Positions 1-5,611 of a stretch of DNA of 8,251 nucleotides are shown in pieces. Origin of the DNA: an uncultured Oscillibacter sp. (GTDB lineage: Bacteria; Bacillota; Clostridia; Oscillospirales; Oscillospiraceae). The DNA lies in contig CAJOFP010000115.1 of NCBI GenBank assembly GCA_905233795.1, positions 1 to 8,251 of the forward strand, in the 5' to 3' direction. The position numbers were made by a program, and so were the translations under genes. The notes under the pieces are model-generated. The model saw only the letters and a list, made by a program, of their open reading frames with translations, searched no databases and was not told where the DNA came from. The stretch's first letter is position 1. Every line of letters begins with the position of its first letter.

Positions 1-84
1 GAATCGGAACCGGATTACCCGGAGTATTCGGACGATCCTGACGCGTACAGCGACGAACCGGAGTACCCGGAGGAAGGAGAATAA
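1..84 (+). CDS. C-terminal end of an unidentified protein with an acidic tail
   Basis: The first 27 codons of the window form one open frame ending in TAA at 82-84. The visible residues are very biased: 13 Asp/Glu, four Tyr and five Pro, with no Lys or Arg, arranged as loose repeats of a (D/E)-P-(D/E)-Y type (EPDYPEY ... DEPEYPEE). A disordered acidic tail like this occurs on many unrelated proteins. It does not end in the DDDIPF-like motif of single-stranded DNA binding proteins, so SSB is not supported. The start lies outside the window and function cannot be assigned. The frame is considered real because it runs open from the left edge, has strong composition bias, and is followed within 20 bases by a plus-strand hairpin. 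Confidence 0.6.
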   Translation, partial: ESEPDYPEYSDDPDAYSDEPEYPEEGE

Positions 85-101
85 GCGGGAAAATGATACA
101 A

Positions 102-131
102 GAGCGGTTTTCGCATATGCGGAGGTCGCTC
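102..131 (+). terminator. Hairpin after the left-edge gene, possible terminator
   Basis: In the plus-strand RNA, 102-114 can pair continuously with 119-131 around an AUAU loop: 13 pairs, of which four are G-U wobbles. On the minus strand those wobbles become A-C mismatches, so the fold favours plus-strand RNA, matching the gene that ends at 84. There is no immediate U-run (the next U-rich stretch starts near 145), so it is a weak intrinsic terminator or a 3' stabilising hairpin. Confidence 0.4.
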
Positions 132-170
132 CGAGATAATCTGGATTTGTCTTTGACATTTTAAAAATCG

Positions 171-800
171 CTATCTTTGCTGGTTTATTATCCATGCGAA
201 CGCTTTTGCTGTTCGTATATCGGCGTCTCTGAAGTGATTGCCTTCGTTCCATTCGAGAATACAGTTTACACCGCGCTCTTGAAGCAAACCGTATATTTCC
301 CGTATTCGATCTCCTACCGTCGCCATAACCGGATTACGCGCTTTTTCCTCTTTGTCTCCGAGACTGAGATAAACTGAACCGGTTCTAATACTATGTTCTT
401 TCATATAGTCCGCAAAGCCCGGAAACCAGACGGAAGGAGACGCGGCCGCTACGCCGCTGAAAATATCTGTCTGATACGCCGCCCACAAAGCAAAAAATCC
501 CGCAAGCGAATAACCGCCTATATAATATGTCTTGCGTTTATCCGCGCAAATATCAAGCAATTTAGCGAGCGTCTCCCCCGCTCCGTTTCCGAAACCTTCT
601 TTCCCAAATACCGCTGGCGCCTCCCACGGAGAAAGGTCCGCATTCCAATCATCAATTCTGACAGCGATCAAACGAAATCGTTTATTACAATTTTCAGTAA
701 TAAAAATAACTTCGTTTTCGATCCCTTCAAGATCATGATCGTCGATTGGCTGAATAAGAATGCTGTCCGCGTCAGGGTTCCCGAATTCATATATTTTCAT
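171..800 (-). CDS. Alpha/beta hydrolase, putative esterase family
   Basis: A 209-residue protein with the hallmarks of a serine hydrolase of the putative esterase (esterase D / IroE-like) group. The nucleophile elbow is GYSLAG with Ser98, placed after strand TYYIGG. A likely acid is Asp149 in LSLGDKEE, and the catalytic His is His189 in NEGNHF near the C-terminus, giving the expected Ser-Asp/Glu-His order. There is no signal peptide or membrane segment, so it should be cytoplasmic. It is shorter than classical enterochelin esterases and lacks an N-terminal extension. The ATG at 800 is preceded six bases away by AAGGA (807-811 on the complement), which fixes the start. It lies 66 bases downstream of the AlkZ-related gene on the same strand and may share its transcript. 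The substrate cannot be told from sequence. Confidence 0.88.
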   Translation of the reverse strand: MKIYEFGNPDADSILIQPIDDHDLEGIENEVIFITENCNKRFRLIAVRIDDWNADLSPWEAPAVFGKEGFGNGAGETLAKLLDICADKRKTYYIGGYSLAGFFALWAAYQTDIFSGVAAASPSVWFPGFADYMKEHSIRTGSVYLSLGDKEEKARNPVMATVGDRIREIYGLLQERGVNCILEWNEGNHFRDADIRTAKAFAWIINQQR

Positions 801-825
801 TATAGTTCCTTTCCTATCAGAATAA

Positions 826-865
826 CGCGCTTTTCTAAAAAGGGAAATCAGACAGCCAAAGCGCG
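826..865 (-). other. Inverted repeat between the AlkZ-related gene and the esterase
   Basis: CGCGCTTT at 826-833 is complementary to AAAGCGCG at 858-865 across a 24-base loop, just after the stop codon of the upstream minus-strand gene. In the minus-strand RNA the stem is followed by UUAUUCUGAU rather than a clean U-run. It might partly terminate transcription or protect an RNA end between the two genes. The long loop makes it weak. Confidence 0.25.
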
Positions 866-866
866 G

Positions 867-1631
867 TTAATTCGGTTCTTTTCCAATGAGTTTTATAATA
901 CTATCCATATTTGATTCGGGAAAAACTTTCCGCGCTCTTTCAACAATTCGTTCCCATGAGTTACGCGGCGTTTCCCGGTACGCGGCTGTAATCGTATCAT
1001 ATCCCCATATCGTCTCCGGCGGGAACATCACAGACACCGGCATACCGTATTCCGCGCCGTTTTTGTTTCTCCGTCTGCGAAAGTCCGTGATTACAAGATA
1101 CAGATTCATCTGCAAAGCCGTGACAATGCCGGGATAGTTCTTCGCTCCCTCTTTGCCAAACCCCGCCAGTTTTTTCAGCTCCGCGGACAGGATTTCCTCC
1201 GTTTTCCAGACCGTTTCCCCGTCCGTGTCCTCGGAGATATAAAAATCCATAATATTTTTTTCGCGGATATTCGCAAGACCGTCCTGCCAGCGGGCGTCAA
1301 AATCATAGCCGTCCCGTCTGTAATTGGCAAAATACGGAAGCCATTTTATACTGATAAAGCCGGCTTTTTTATCGAAAAATTTCCCGTAGGCGATCTCATG
1401 GCTTTTGGCGATATACTCACGCCATAACCACGGGTCTTGTTCCGGATCGTTCGTCCACCAGAAGTCCGGGGAAACGTGTTCCTCCGCCGAAAATCCCTCT
1501 ATTTCGTTTGCGAACAGCGGCAGAAATCCGACTTCATTGATCCAGTGAATCAACTTTTTCCATGTGCGGATTCTGTACGGATTATCCCAGTCCAAACCGC
1601 GCATGATCCATTCTCCGTTCTCATTTATCAT
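867..1631 (-). CDS. AlkZ-related protein (conserved hypothetical)
   Basis: A 254-residue soluble protein, rich in Trp near its N-terminus (W8, W15, W24, W30, W58, W59, W68, W70). I recognise it from recurring blocks as the conserved family that databases call AlkZ-related: MINENGEWIMRGLDWDNPYR at the start, GFLPLFANEIEGFSAEEHVSP (35-55 region), YGKFFDKKAGF, LPYFANYRRDGYDFDARW and the DFRRR segment near 183-188. The name refers to distant similarity to winged-helix alkylpurine DNA glycosylases. I do not see the Gln-x-Gln catalytic motif of true AlkZ proteins, so glycosylase activity is not established. The frame stays open upstream to an ATG at 1724, but that extension would run through a terminator hairpin and has no family-like residues. 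The ATG at 1631, with AGGATGTG upstream, matches the conserved N-terminus and was chosen. Confidence 0.75.
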   Translation of the reverse strand: MINENGEWIMRGLDWDNPYRIRTWKKLIHWINEVGFLPLFANEIEGFSAEEHVSPDFWWTNDPEQDPWLWREYIAKSHEIAYGKFFDKKAGFISIKWLPYFANYRRDGYDFDARWQDGLANIREKNIMDFYISEDTDGETVWKTEEILSAELKKLAGFGKEGAKNYPGIVTALQMNLYLVITDFRRRRNKNGAEYGMPVSVMFPPETIWGYDTITAAYRETPRNSWERIVERARKVFPESNMDSIIKLIGKEPN

Positions 1632-1682
1632 AACATCACATCCTGTTTTCAATCGGGACGCAAGGCGTAAATATAATATAAA

Positions 1683-1710
1683 GAGCGGCTCCGTGTACGC
1701 GGAACCGCTC
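1683..1710 (-). terminator. Rho-independent terminator of the aldo/keto reductase gene
   Basis: Bases 1683-1693 pair with 1700-1710 to give an 11-bp GC-rich stem with a 6-base loop. The single imperfect position is G-U in minus-strand RNA but C-A in plus-strand RNA, so the minus transcript is the one that folds. It is followed in that direction by a T-rich run (TTTATATTATATTT) and begins 40 bases after the reductase stop codon. The AlkZ-related gene starts about 50 bases beyond it, so that gene depends on read-through or its own unseen promoter. Confidence 0.75.
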
Positions 1711-1749
1711 CCGCATACTGTCAAATACTTTCAATTTGACTTTCGCTTA

Positions 1750-2904
1750 TCAGAACGTATGCGCCCGAAGCCATTCGTAAGCCTTGTAAACTTCCTCCGT
1801 CACGTCGGCGCCGTCTTTGTTGACAAGCGTTTCTTTCGGAAGTTCCTCACTGAAATCAAGACGCGCTTTTTCGGCGACAGCGTTTAATAAATAATTGTTA
1901 TCGTCCGAAAAACCGGGATCGGGCTGGAGCTGGCAGACGCTGTACGCCTCCATAATGGCCGTTACCGGAACGCCATAGAGCGTCAGACCGTCGTATTTCG
2001 ATAAGTCCCCGACAGGTCCCTGCGCGCGATAAAGTTTATTGACATCTTCCGAAAGCCATTTCATCTCCGCGTCGCTGAGGGGATCAAGCGTCTGATAAGT
2101 GTGAATATTGTCTTTTACCTGTTCCGGCGTACTCATACCGCTGAGACAGCAAATTAAACCGTCCAGCGAACCCGCGAAACGAATCGCCCATGACGCGACG
2201 GAATGTTCGGGGTCTTTTTCCCGCAGAACGTCCTCCACCGCTTTCGGAACCGTCGCCAGACCGCCGCCCTTGACAGGCTCCATAATAATCACTTTTTTTC
2301 CGTGTTTCCGAATCACGTCGTAACACGGACCGGCCTGCACCAGTTCGGAGTTCCAGTCAACGTAATTGGCGGCGATCTGCACAAACTCAAACTCCGGATG
2401 TTCCGTCAGAATACGGTCAAGCAGTTTCGCGGACGAATGGAAAGAAAAGCCGAGATGACGGATTTTGCCTTGCGCAAGCCAGTTTTTCGCGTGTTCAATC
2501 AAATGTTCCGACTGAATCACGCCGCCTTTGCCGTCATAGCCCTCATACCAGCGCGTCTGGAAATTGTGCAGAAGATAATAGTCAATATAGTCCACGCCCA
2601 GACGCTCCAGCTGCTCCTGAAAATAACTTTCAATTTTATCCTCATCGCCCGGTTTGAGCAGGAACGTGGGAAATTTGGTCGCAACCGTGAACGAATCTCT
2701 GGGGTGACGCTCCACGACGGATTTGCGAACCGCTTCCTCGCTTTTCCCGTTGTGATACACATAGGATGTGTCGAAGTAGTTGTACCCCGCCGCGAGATAG
2801 GCGTCCGTCATTTGATTCAGACGGTCATAATCAAAATCCGTGGGGTCGCCGCTTTTGAGCGGAAGCCGCATCATGCCGAATCCGAGGGTCGATTTCAATG
2901 CCAT
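1750..2904 (-). CDS. Aldo/keto reductase
   Basis: A 384-residue NAD(P)H-dependent aldo/keto reductase (TIM barrel), cytoplasmic, reducing carbonyl substrates that cannot be named from sequence. The four catalytic residues are all visible: Asp45 in YFDTS, Tyr50 in the YHNGKSEE block, Lys77 in VATKFP and His113 in YYLLHN. The barrel runs to about residue 290, with EPVKGGGLA (209-217) and the cofactor-side LSGMSTPEQVKDN segment near 254-266 as expected. Many relatives in anaerobes end in a 4Fe-4S ferredoxin domain. Here the last 85 residues contain only one Cys (C324), so that cluster is absent, although the tail is of comparable length. The start is secure: GGGAGGAA lies eight bases upstream of ATG. 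It has its own sigma-70-like promoter at 2987-3014 and a terminator at 1683-1710, so it is probably a single-gene unit with some read-through. Confidence 0.93.
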   Translation of the reverse strand: MALKSTLGFGMMRLPLKSGDPTDFDYDRLNQMTDAYLAAGYNYFDTSYVYHNGKSEEAVRKSVVERHPRDSFTVATKFPTFLLKPGDEDKIESYFQEQLERLGVDYIDYYLLHNFQTRWYEGYDGKGGVIQSEHLIEHAKNWLAQGKIRHLGFSFHSSAKLLDRILTEHPEFEFVQIAANYVDWNSELVQAGPCYDVIRKHGKKVIIMEPVKGGGLATVPKAVEDVLREKDPEHSVASWAIRFAGSLDGLICCLSGMSTPEQVKDNIHTYQTLDPLSDAEMKWLSEDVNKLYRAQGPVGDLSKYDGLTLYGVPVTAIMEAYSVCQLQPDPGFSDDNNYLLNAVAEKARLDFSEELPKETLVNKDGADVTEEVYKAYEWLRAHTF

Positions 2905-2969
2905 AAATGATTCCTCCCATATAAAAAATGCGCGGATTATTTTTTTAATTACCTGTTTGTTCCTGTCCG

Positions 2970-2986
2970 TATAAACCGCGTTTATA
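2970..2986. promoter_or_regulatory. Perfect 7+3+7 inverted repeat, candidate operator
   Basis: TATAAACCGCGTTTATA is a perfect inverted repeat with 7-base arms and a 3-base centre. It abuts the minus-strand -10, covers the expected minus-strand transcription start, and overlaps the possible plus-strand -10. A repressor bound here could control both directions. The XRE-type protein encoded at 5117-5536 is a plausible but unproven binder. Confidence 0.45.
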
Positions 2987-2992
2987 ATTATA
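2983..2992 (+). promoter_or_regulatory. Palindromic -10 region, possible topB promoter
   Basis: TATAATTATA is its own reverse complement, so TATAAT is readable on the plus strand at 2983-2988 as well as on the minus strand. The plus side lacks a good -35: TTGTTC at 2957-2962 is 20 bases away and TTCCTG at 2960-2965 is a poor match at 17. Plus-strand initiation is therefore possible but probably weaker than the minus side. Confidence 0.35.
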
Positions 2993-3014
2993 TCACATAT
3001 TTATCTGTTTGCAA
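2987..3014 (-). promoter_or_regulatory. Sigma-70-type promoter for the aldo/keto reductase
   Basis: On the minus strand, TTGCAA (3009-3014) and a perfect TATAAT (2987-2992) are separated by 16 bases. Transcription should begin near 2980, giving a leader of about 75 bases before the ATG at 2904. The -10 overlaps a palindrome that also offers a plus-strand -10. Confidence 0.65.
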
Positions 3015-3034
3015 GAATAAATTTTCAAAAAATC

Positions 3035-3042
3035 AAAGGAGG
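3035..3042 (+). promoter_or_regulatory. Strong ribosome binding site ahead of topB
   Basis: AAAGGAGG is a near-perfect Shine-Dalgarno sequence. The frame that encodes the conserved TopB N-terminus has ATT at 3049, six bases downstream. The only nearby ATG (3044) lies one base after the site in another frame and reads five codons (MILRA) before a stop. The site therefore argues for initiation at ATT or for a lost start codon. Confidence 0.7.
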
Positions 3043-3322
3043 CATGATATTACGCGCTTAATCGTAACGGAAAAACACTCGGTCGGACAGTCCGTCGCCA
3101 AAGTAGTGGGCGCAATGTCTCGACACGACGGGTACATGGAGGGCGACGGCTGGATCGTAAGCTGGTGCGTCGGACATCTGGTTGAGCTGGCCCCGCCCGA
3201 TCAGTACGATTCCCGCTACTCGAAATGGAATCTCACTGACCTGCCGATTGTCCCCGCCGAATGGCAATACCGGATACTCCCCGACAGAAAAAAGCAATTC
3301 GACATCCTGTCCGCGCTCATGG

Positions 3323-3431
3323 CGGATTCCCGCGTGGAATCCGTCGTGGCGGCGACCGACGCCGCCAGAGAGGGCGAAGCCATTTTCCGACTTGTCTATC
3401 AACAGTGCGGCTGTACGAAACCCGTCCAGCG
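3323..3431 (+). repeat. Direct repeat, copy 1 (native TOPRIM segment of topB)
   Basis: 109 bases encoding DSRVESVVAATDAAREGEA and onward to KPVQR. This is the expected position of the TOPRIM acidic motif in the TopB family, so it is the native copy. It matches copy 2 at 3911-4019 with three mismatches (3390, 3393, 3429), all at silent third codon positions. Confidence 0.95.
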
Positions 3432-3910
3432 TCTGTGGATTTCGTCTATGGAGGAATCCGCAATCCGGAAAGGGCTGGAGAATCTGAAAGACAGCGCCGC
3501 ATACGATCATTTATGGGACGCCGCGCTGTGCCGTCAGAAAGCGGACTGGCTTGTGGGGGTGGGACGCGTCATGACGCCCACGCTGGCGTTTCTGGCGAAC
3601 CGTAAAATTGAAATCGTTGATTTCAAGAAAGAAAAATTTTACACGGTGGAGCTGGACTGTCACGGCTTCACGGCGTCAAGCGAACGGATAAAATCGAAAA
3701 CGGACGCCGGAAAACTGCGTTCGGCCTGCCTTGCGCGGGACGCGGTTGTCACGTCGGTTGAGGAACATCGGAAAACGGAAAATCCGCCGAAACTGTACGA
3801 CCTGACCGCGTTACAGCGCGACGCGAACCGGATTTTTGACTACACGGCGAAACAGACATTGGAATATTTGCAGTCTCTGTACGAAAAACGTCTGGCGACG
3901 TATCCGCGCA

Positions 3911-4019
3911 CGGATTCCCGCGTGGAATCCGTCGTGGCGGCGACCGACGCCGCCAGAGAGGGCGAAGCCATTTTCCGGCTGGTCTATCAACAGTGCGGCT
4001 GTACGAAACCCGTCCAACG
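3911..4019 (+). repeat. Direct repeat, copy 2 (misplaced TOPRIM segment in topB)
   Basis: Second copy of the 109-bp segment, exactly 588 bases (196 codons) downstream and in the same frame as copy 1. It starts at the GAT-TCC-CGC (Asp-Ser-Arg) shared by MADSR and the active-site YPRTDSR, and ends where the gene resumes at HAVIPT out of frame. In normal TopB this interval holds a stretch of about 50 residues, which is absent here. Confidence 0.95.
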
Positions 4020-5116
4020 CACGCCGTGATTCCCACATCCGAGAGCGCGAACGCCGATTTGTCCGCCATGCCCACCGGGGAAAAGAATATTCTGAACCTG
4101 ATCGCCGTCCGTCTGCTGTGCGCCGTGGGCGAACCTCATATTTATTCGGAAACCGCCGTCACGATTTCGTGCGGCGGTTCCTCTTTTACCGCGAAAGGCC
4201 GGAGCGTCATATCTGACGGCTGGAAAGGCGTCTGGCGGGCGTATTCGGATTCGCTGAAAAAGAATCCGGAGGATGAATCGGTTCCCGAACTGCCGAAACT
4301 GACGGAGGGACAGGTGATCAACGGCGTGGGGGCGTCGGTGAAAGAGGGGCGGACAAGTCCCCCGGCGCGGTACAGCGACGCCACGCTGCTTGCCGCCATG
4401 GAACGCGCCGGCGCGGAGGAGTTCGCCCAGATTGAGAACGCGGAGCGCGTGGGACTTGGAACTCCCGCGACGCGGGCGGAGATTATCGAAAAGCTGACGG
4501 AACACGGCTTCGCGGTGAGAAAAGGCAAACAGATTGTCCCCACGGAGGACGGACTGGAACTGATCCGGGTCCTGCCGGAACAGTTAAAGTCAGCGGAACT
4601 GACCGCGGAATGGGAAAAACAGTTGGGCGAGGTCGGGCGCGGAACGCTGGACCCCGCCGTTTTTATGGAGCGGATCGCGTCCACGCTGGAAAATCTCGTG
4701 CGCGAGTATCGGGACAAAGCCGCGCCCGCGTCCCCTACGTTGTCCCGCTCCGACCGTCCCGCGATAGGAAAATGTCCCCGGTGCGGGAAAAACGTCGTGG
4801 ATGGCAAAAGCTCTTTCTACTGCGAGGGATATTACGGCAATCCCCGCTGTGACTTCGCCCTCTGGAAAAACAACCGGTTTTTCCAATCCAAGCGGAAAGA
4901 ACCGGACGAAAAAACCGCCGCCGCGCTCCTGAAAAACGGACGCGTTCATATGACCGGTCTGTTCTCCGAACGGAAAGGCGTCCTGTATGACGCCACTGTT
5001 GTAATGGATGACGCGGGCGGGAAATTCGTCAATTTCAAACTGGAATTTGACAATAAAAACAAAAAAATAAAGCGGCAATAAAACAGCAATCAAAAAGCAA
5101 TAAAACTGAAAGGAAT

Positions 5117-5536
5117 ATGAACAGAAACATGAGCAAATTGAAAGACAGGACATTCTCTACGCGTCTGCGCGCTCTGTACGACGCCGCGCCGTATGACCGG
5201 AAAGACCTCGCCCGTAAAATGGGCGTGTCAATCTCCACGCTTGTCCGGTGGGAGGACGGCGACGCGGTTCCCGACGTGATCCGGTTGAAAAAAATGGCCG
5301 TGTATTTCGGTCTGCCGTATGAGTTCTTCTTGGAATGCCCGTCGCCCGCGCCGAAAGAGGACCCAATGAAAAACTGGGAAATCGCGGACCGTCTGGGTCT
5401 GAGCGAAAGCACGGTGGAACGTCTGATGGAACTGGCGGAAACCGCGCCGGGAGAGGCGCTGGATCATCTGGACGACGCTGTTTTCTCCCTGACGGAAACC
5501 GCGCTGGCGTCGCGTGGCGACTGGAACGCGGACTGA
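5117..5536 (+). CDS. XRE-family transcriptional regulator with a second HTH-like segment
   Basis: A 139-residue DNA-binding protein. Residues 27-52 (DRKDLARKMGVSISTLVRWE and following) form a standard XRE/Cro-type helix-turn-helix, continuing through LKKMAVYFGLPYEFFLE as in that family. A second stretch at 86-106 (NWEIADRLGLSESTVERLME) also has the pattern of a helix-turn-helix, unusual in so small a regulator. The first ATG (5117) has AAAGGA only two bases upstream; the ATG at 5129 (MSKLKDRTF) has a long 14-base gap, so the start is uncertain by four codons. It follows topB by 35 A-rich bases containing repeats of CAATAAAA (5051, 5076, 5098) and is probably co-transcribed with it. It may regulate the divergent region at 2970-2992. 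A terminator follows at 5564. Confidence 0.85.
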   Translation: MNRNMSKLKDRTFSTRLRALYDAAPYDRKDLARKMGVSISTLVRWEDGDAVPDVIRLKKMAVYFGLPYEFFLECPSPAPKEDPMKNWEIADRLGLSESTVERLMELAETAPGEALDHLDDAVFSLTETALASRGDWNAD

Positions 5537-5563
5537 CGCGGTTGAATCTTTCGTCACGGGCAA

Positions 5564-5589
5564 AAGACCGCCGCGGTCGCGGCGGTCTT
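5564..5589. terminator. Bidirectional terminator between converging genes
   Basis: AAGACCGCCGC (5564-5574) and GCGGCGGTCTT (5579-5589) form a perfect 11-bp stem with a GGTC loop, located between the regulator stop (5536) and the MATE stop (5612). In minus-strand RNA the stem runs into UUUU, a better tail than the plus side, where only UU then GACAAAA follows. It probably serves both genes, the MATE gene more strongly. Confidence 0.8.
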
Positions 5590-5611
5590 GACAAAACAGT
5601 CCTGTCTGTAA

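Larger units (their letters stand above)
3049..5081 (+). pseudogene. topB: DNA topoisomerase III (TopB), disrupted
   Basis: Type IA topoisomerases cut and pass single DNA strands; this subtype is common on Firmicutes conjugative elements. From the expected start (ATT, 3049) the frame reads TRLIVTEKHSVGQSVAKV, the TOPRIM start with Glu8, then the acidic motif ATDAAREGE (Asp104, Glu108, Glu110) and the active-site motif TYPRTDS with Tyr285. This frame stops at 4029 after 326 residues. The rest, beginning HAVIPT at 4020, continues in the -1 frame to 5081 and includes GLGTPATRA (4452-4478) and a C-terminal zinc ribbon with Cys codons at 4773, 4782, 4821 and 4848. Three defects are seen: no ATG start in frame, loss of roughly 16 family residues between G170 and V171 (3558/3559), and replacement of the segment between YPRTDSR and HAVIPT by a 109-bp copy of the gene's own TOPRIM region, with a frame change. 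The C-terminal frame has no ribosome binding site. Most likely nonfunctional, or a chimeric assembly. The regulator gene follows after 35 bases. Confidence 0.85.

Noticed and set aside
112..121. CGCATATGCG palindrome as a stand-alone protein binding site
   Set aside because: It is better explained as the top of the continuous 102-131 RNA hairpin.
393..914. Plus-strand open frame of 173 codons
   Set aside because: It is antisense to the esterase and the end of the AlkZ-related gene, basic and low-complexity in composition, with no ribosome binding site.
2203..2910. Plus-strand open frame of 235 codons
   Set aside because: It runs antisense across the aldo/keto reductase, whose four catalytic residues are all intact; the antisense frame has no recognisable domain.
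3323..4019. The topB repeats as part of a diversity-generating or CRISPR-like array
   Set aside because: There are only two copies, no reverse transcriptase or cas gene, no adenine-biased mutations, and the spacing is the native coding sequence.
3993..4029. Programmed -1 frameshift joining the two topB frames
   Set aside because: The overlap has no X-XXY-YYZ slippery heptamer in the right phase, and its sequence is simply the repeated segment, which occurs in copy 1 without any need for shifting. The missing family residues also remain unexplained by a frameshift.
3749..4807. Long minus-strand open frames opposite topB
   Set aside because: They have shadow-like composition (Arg, Gly, Ser, Pro rich), no ribosome binding sites, and lie fully opposite well-conserved TopB coding sequence.
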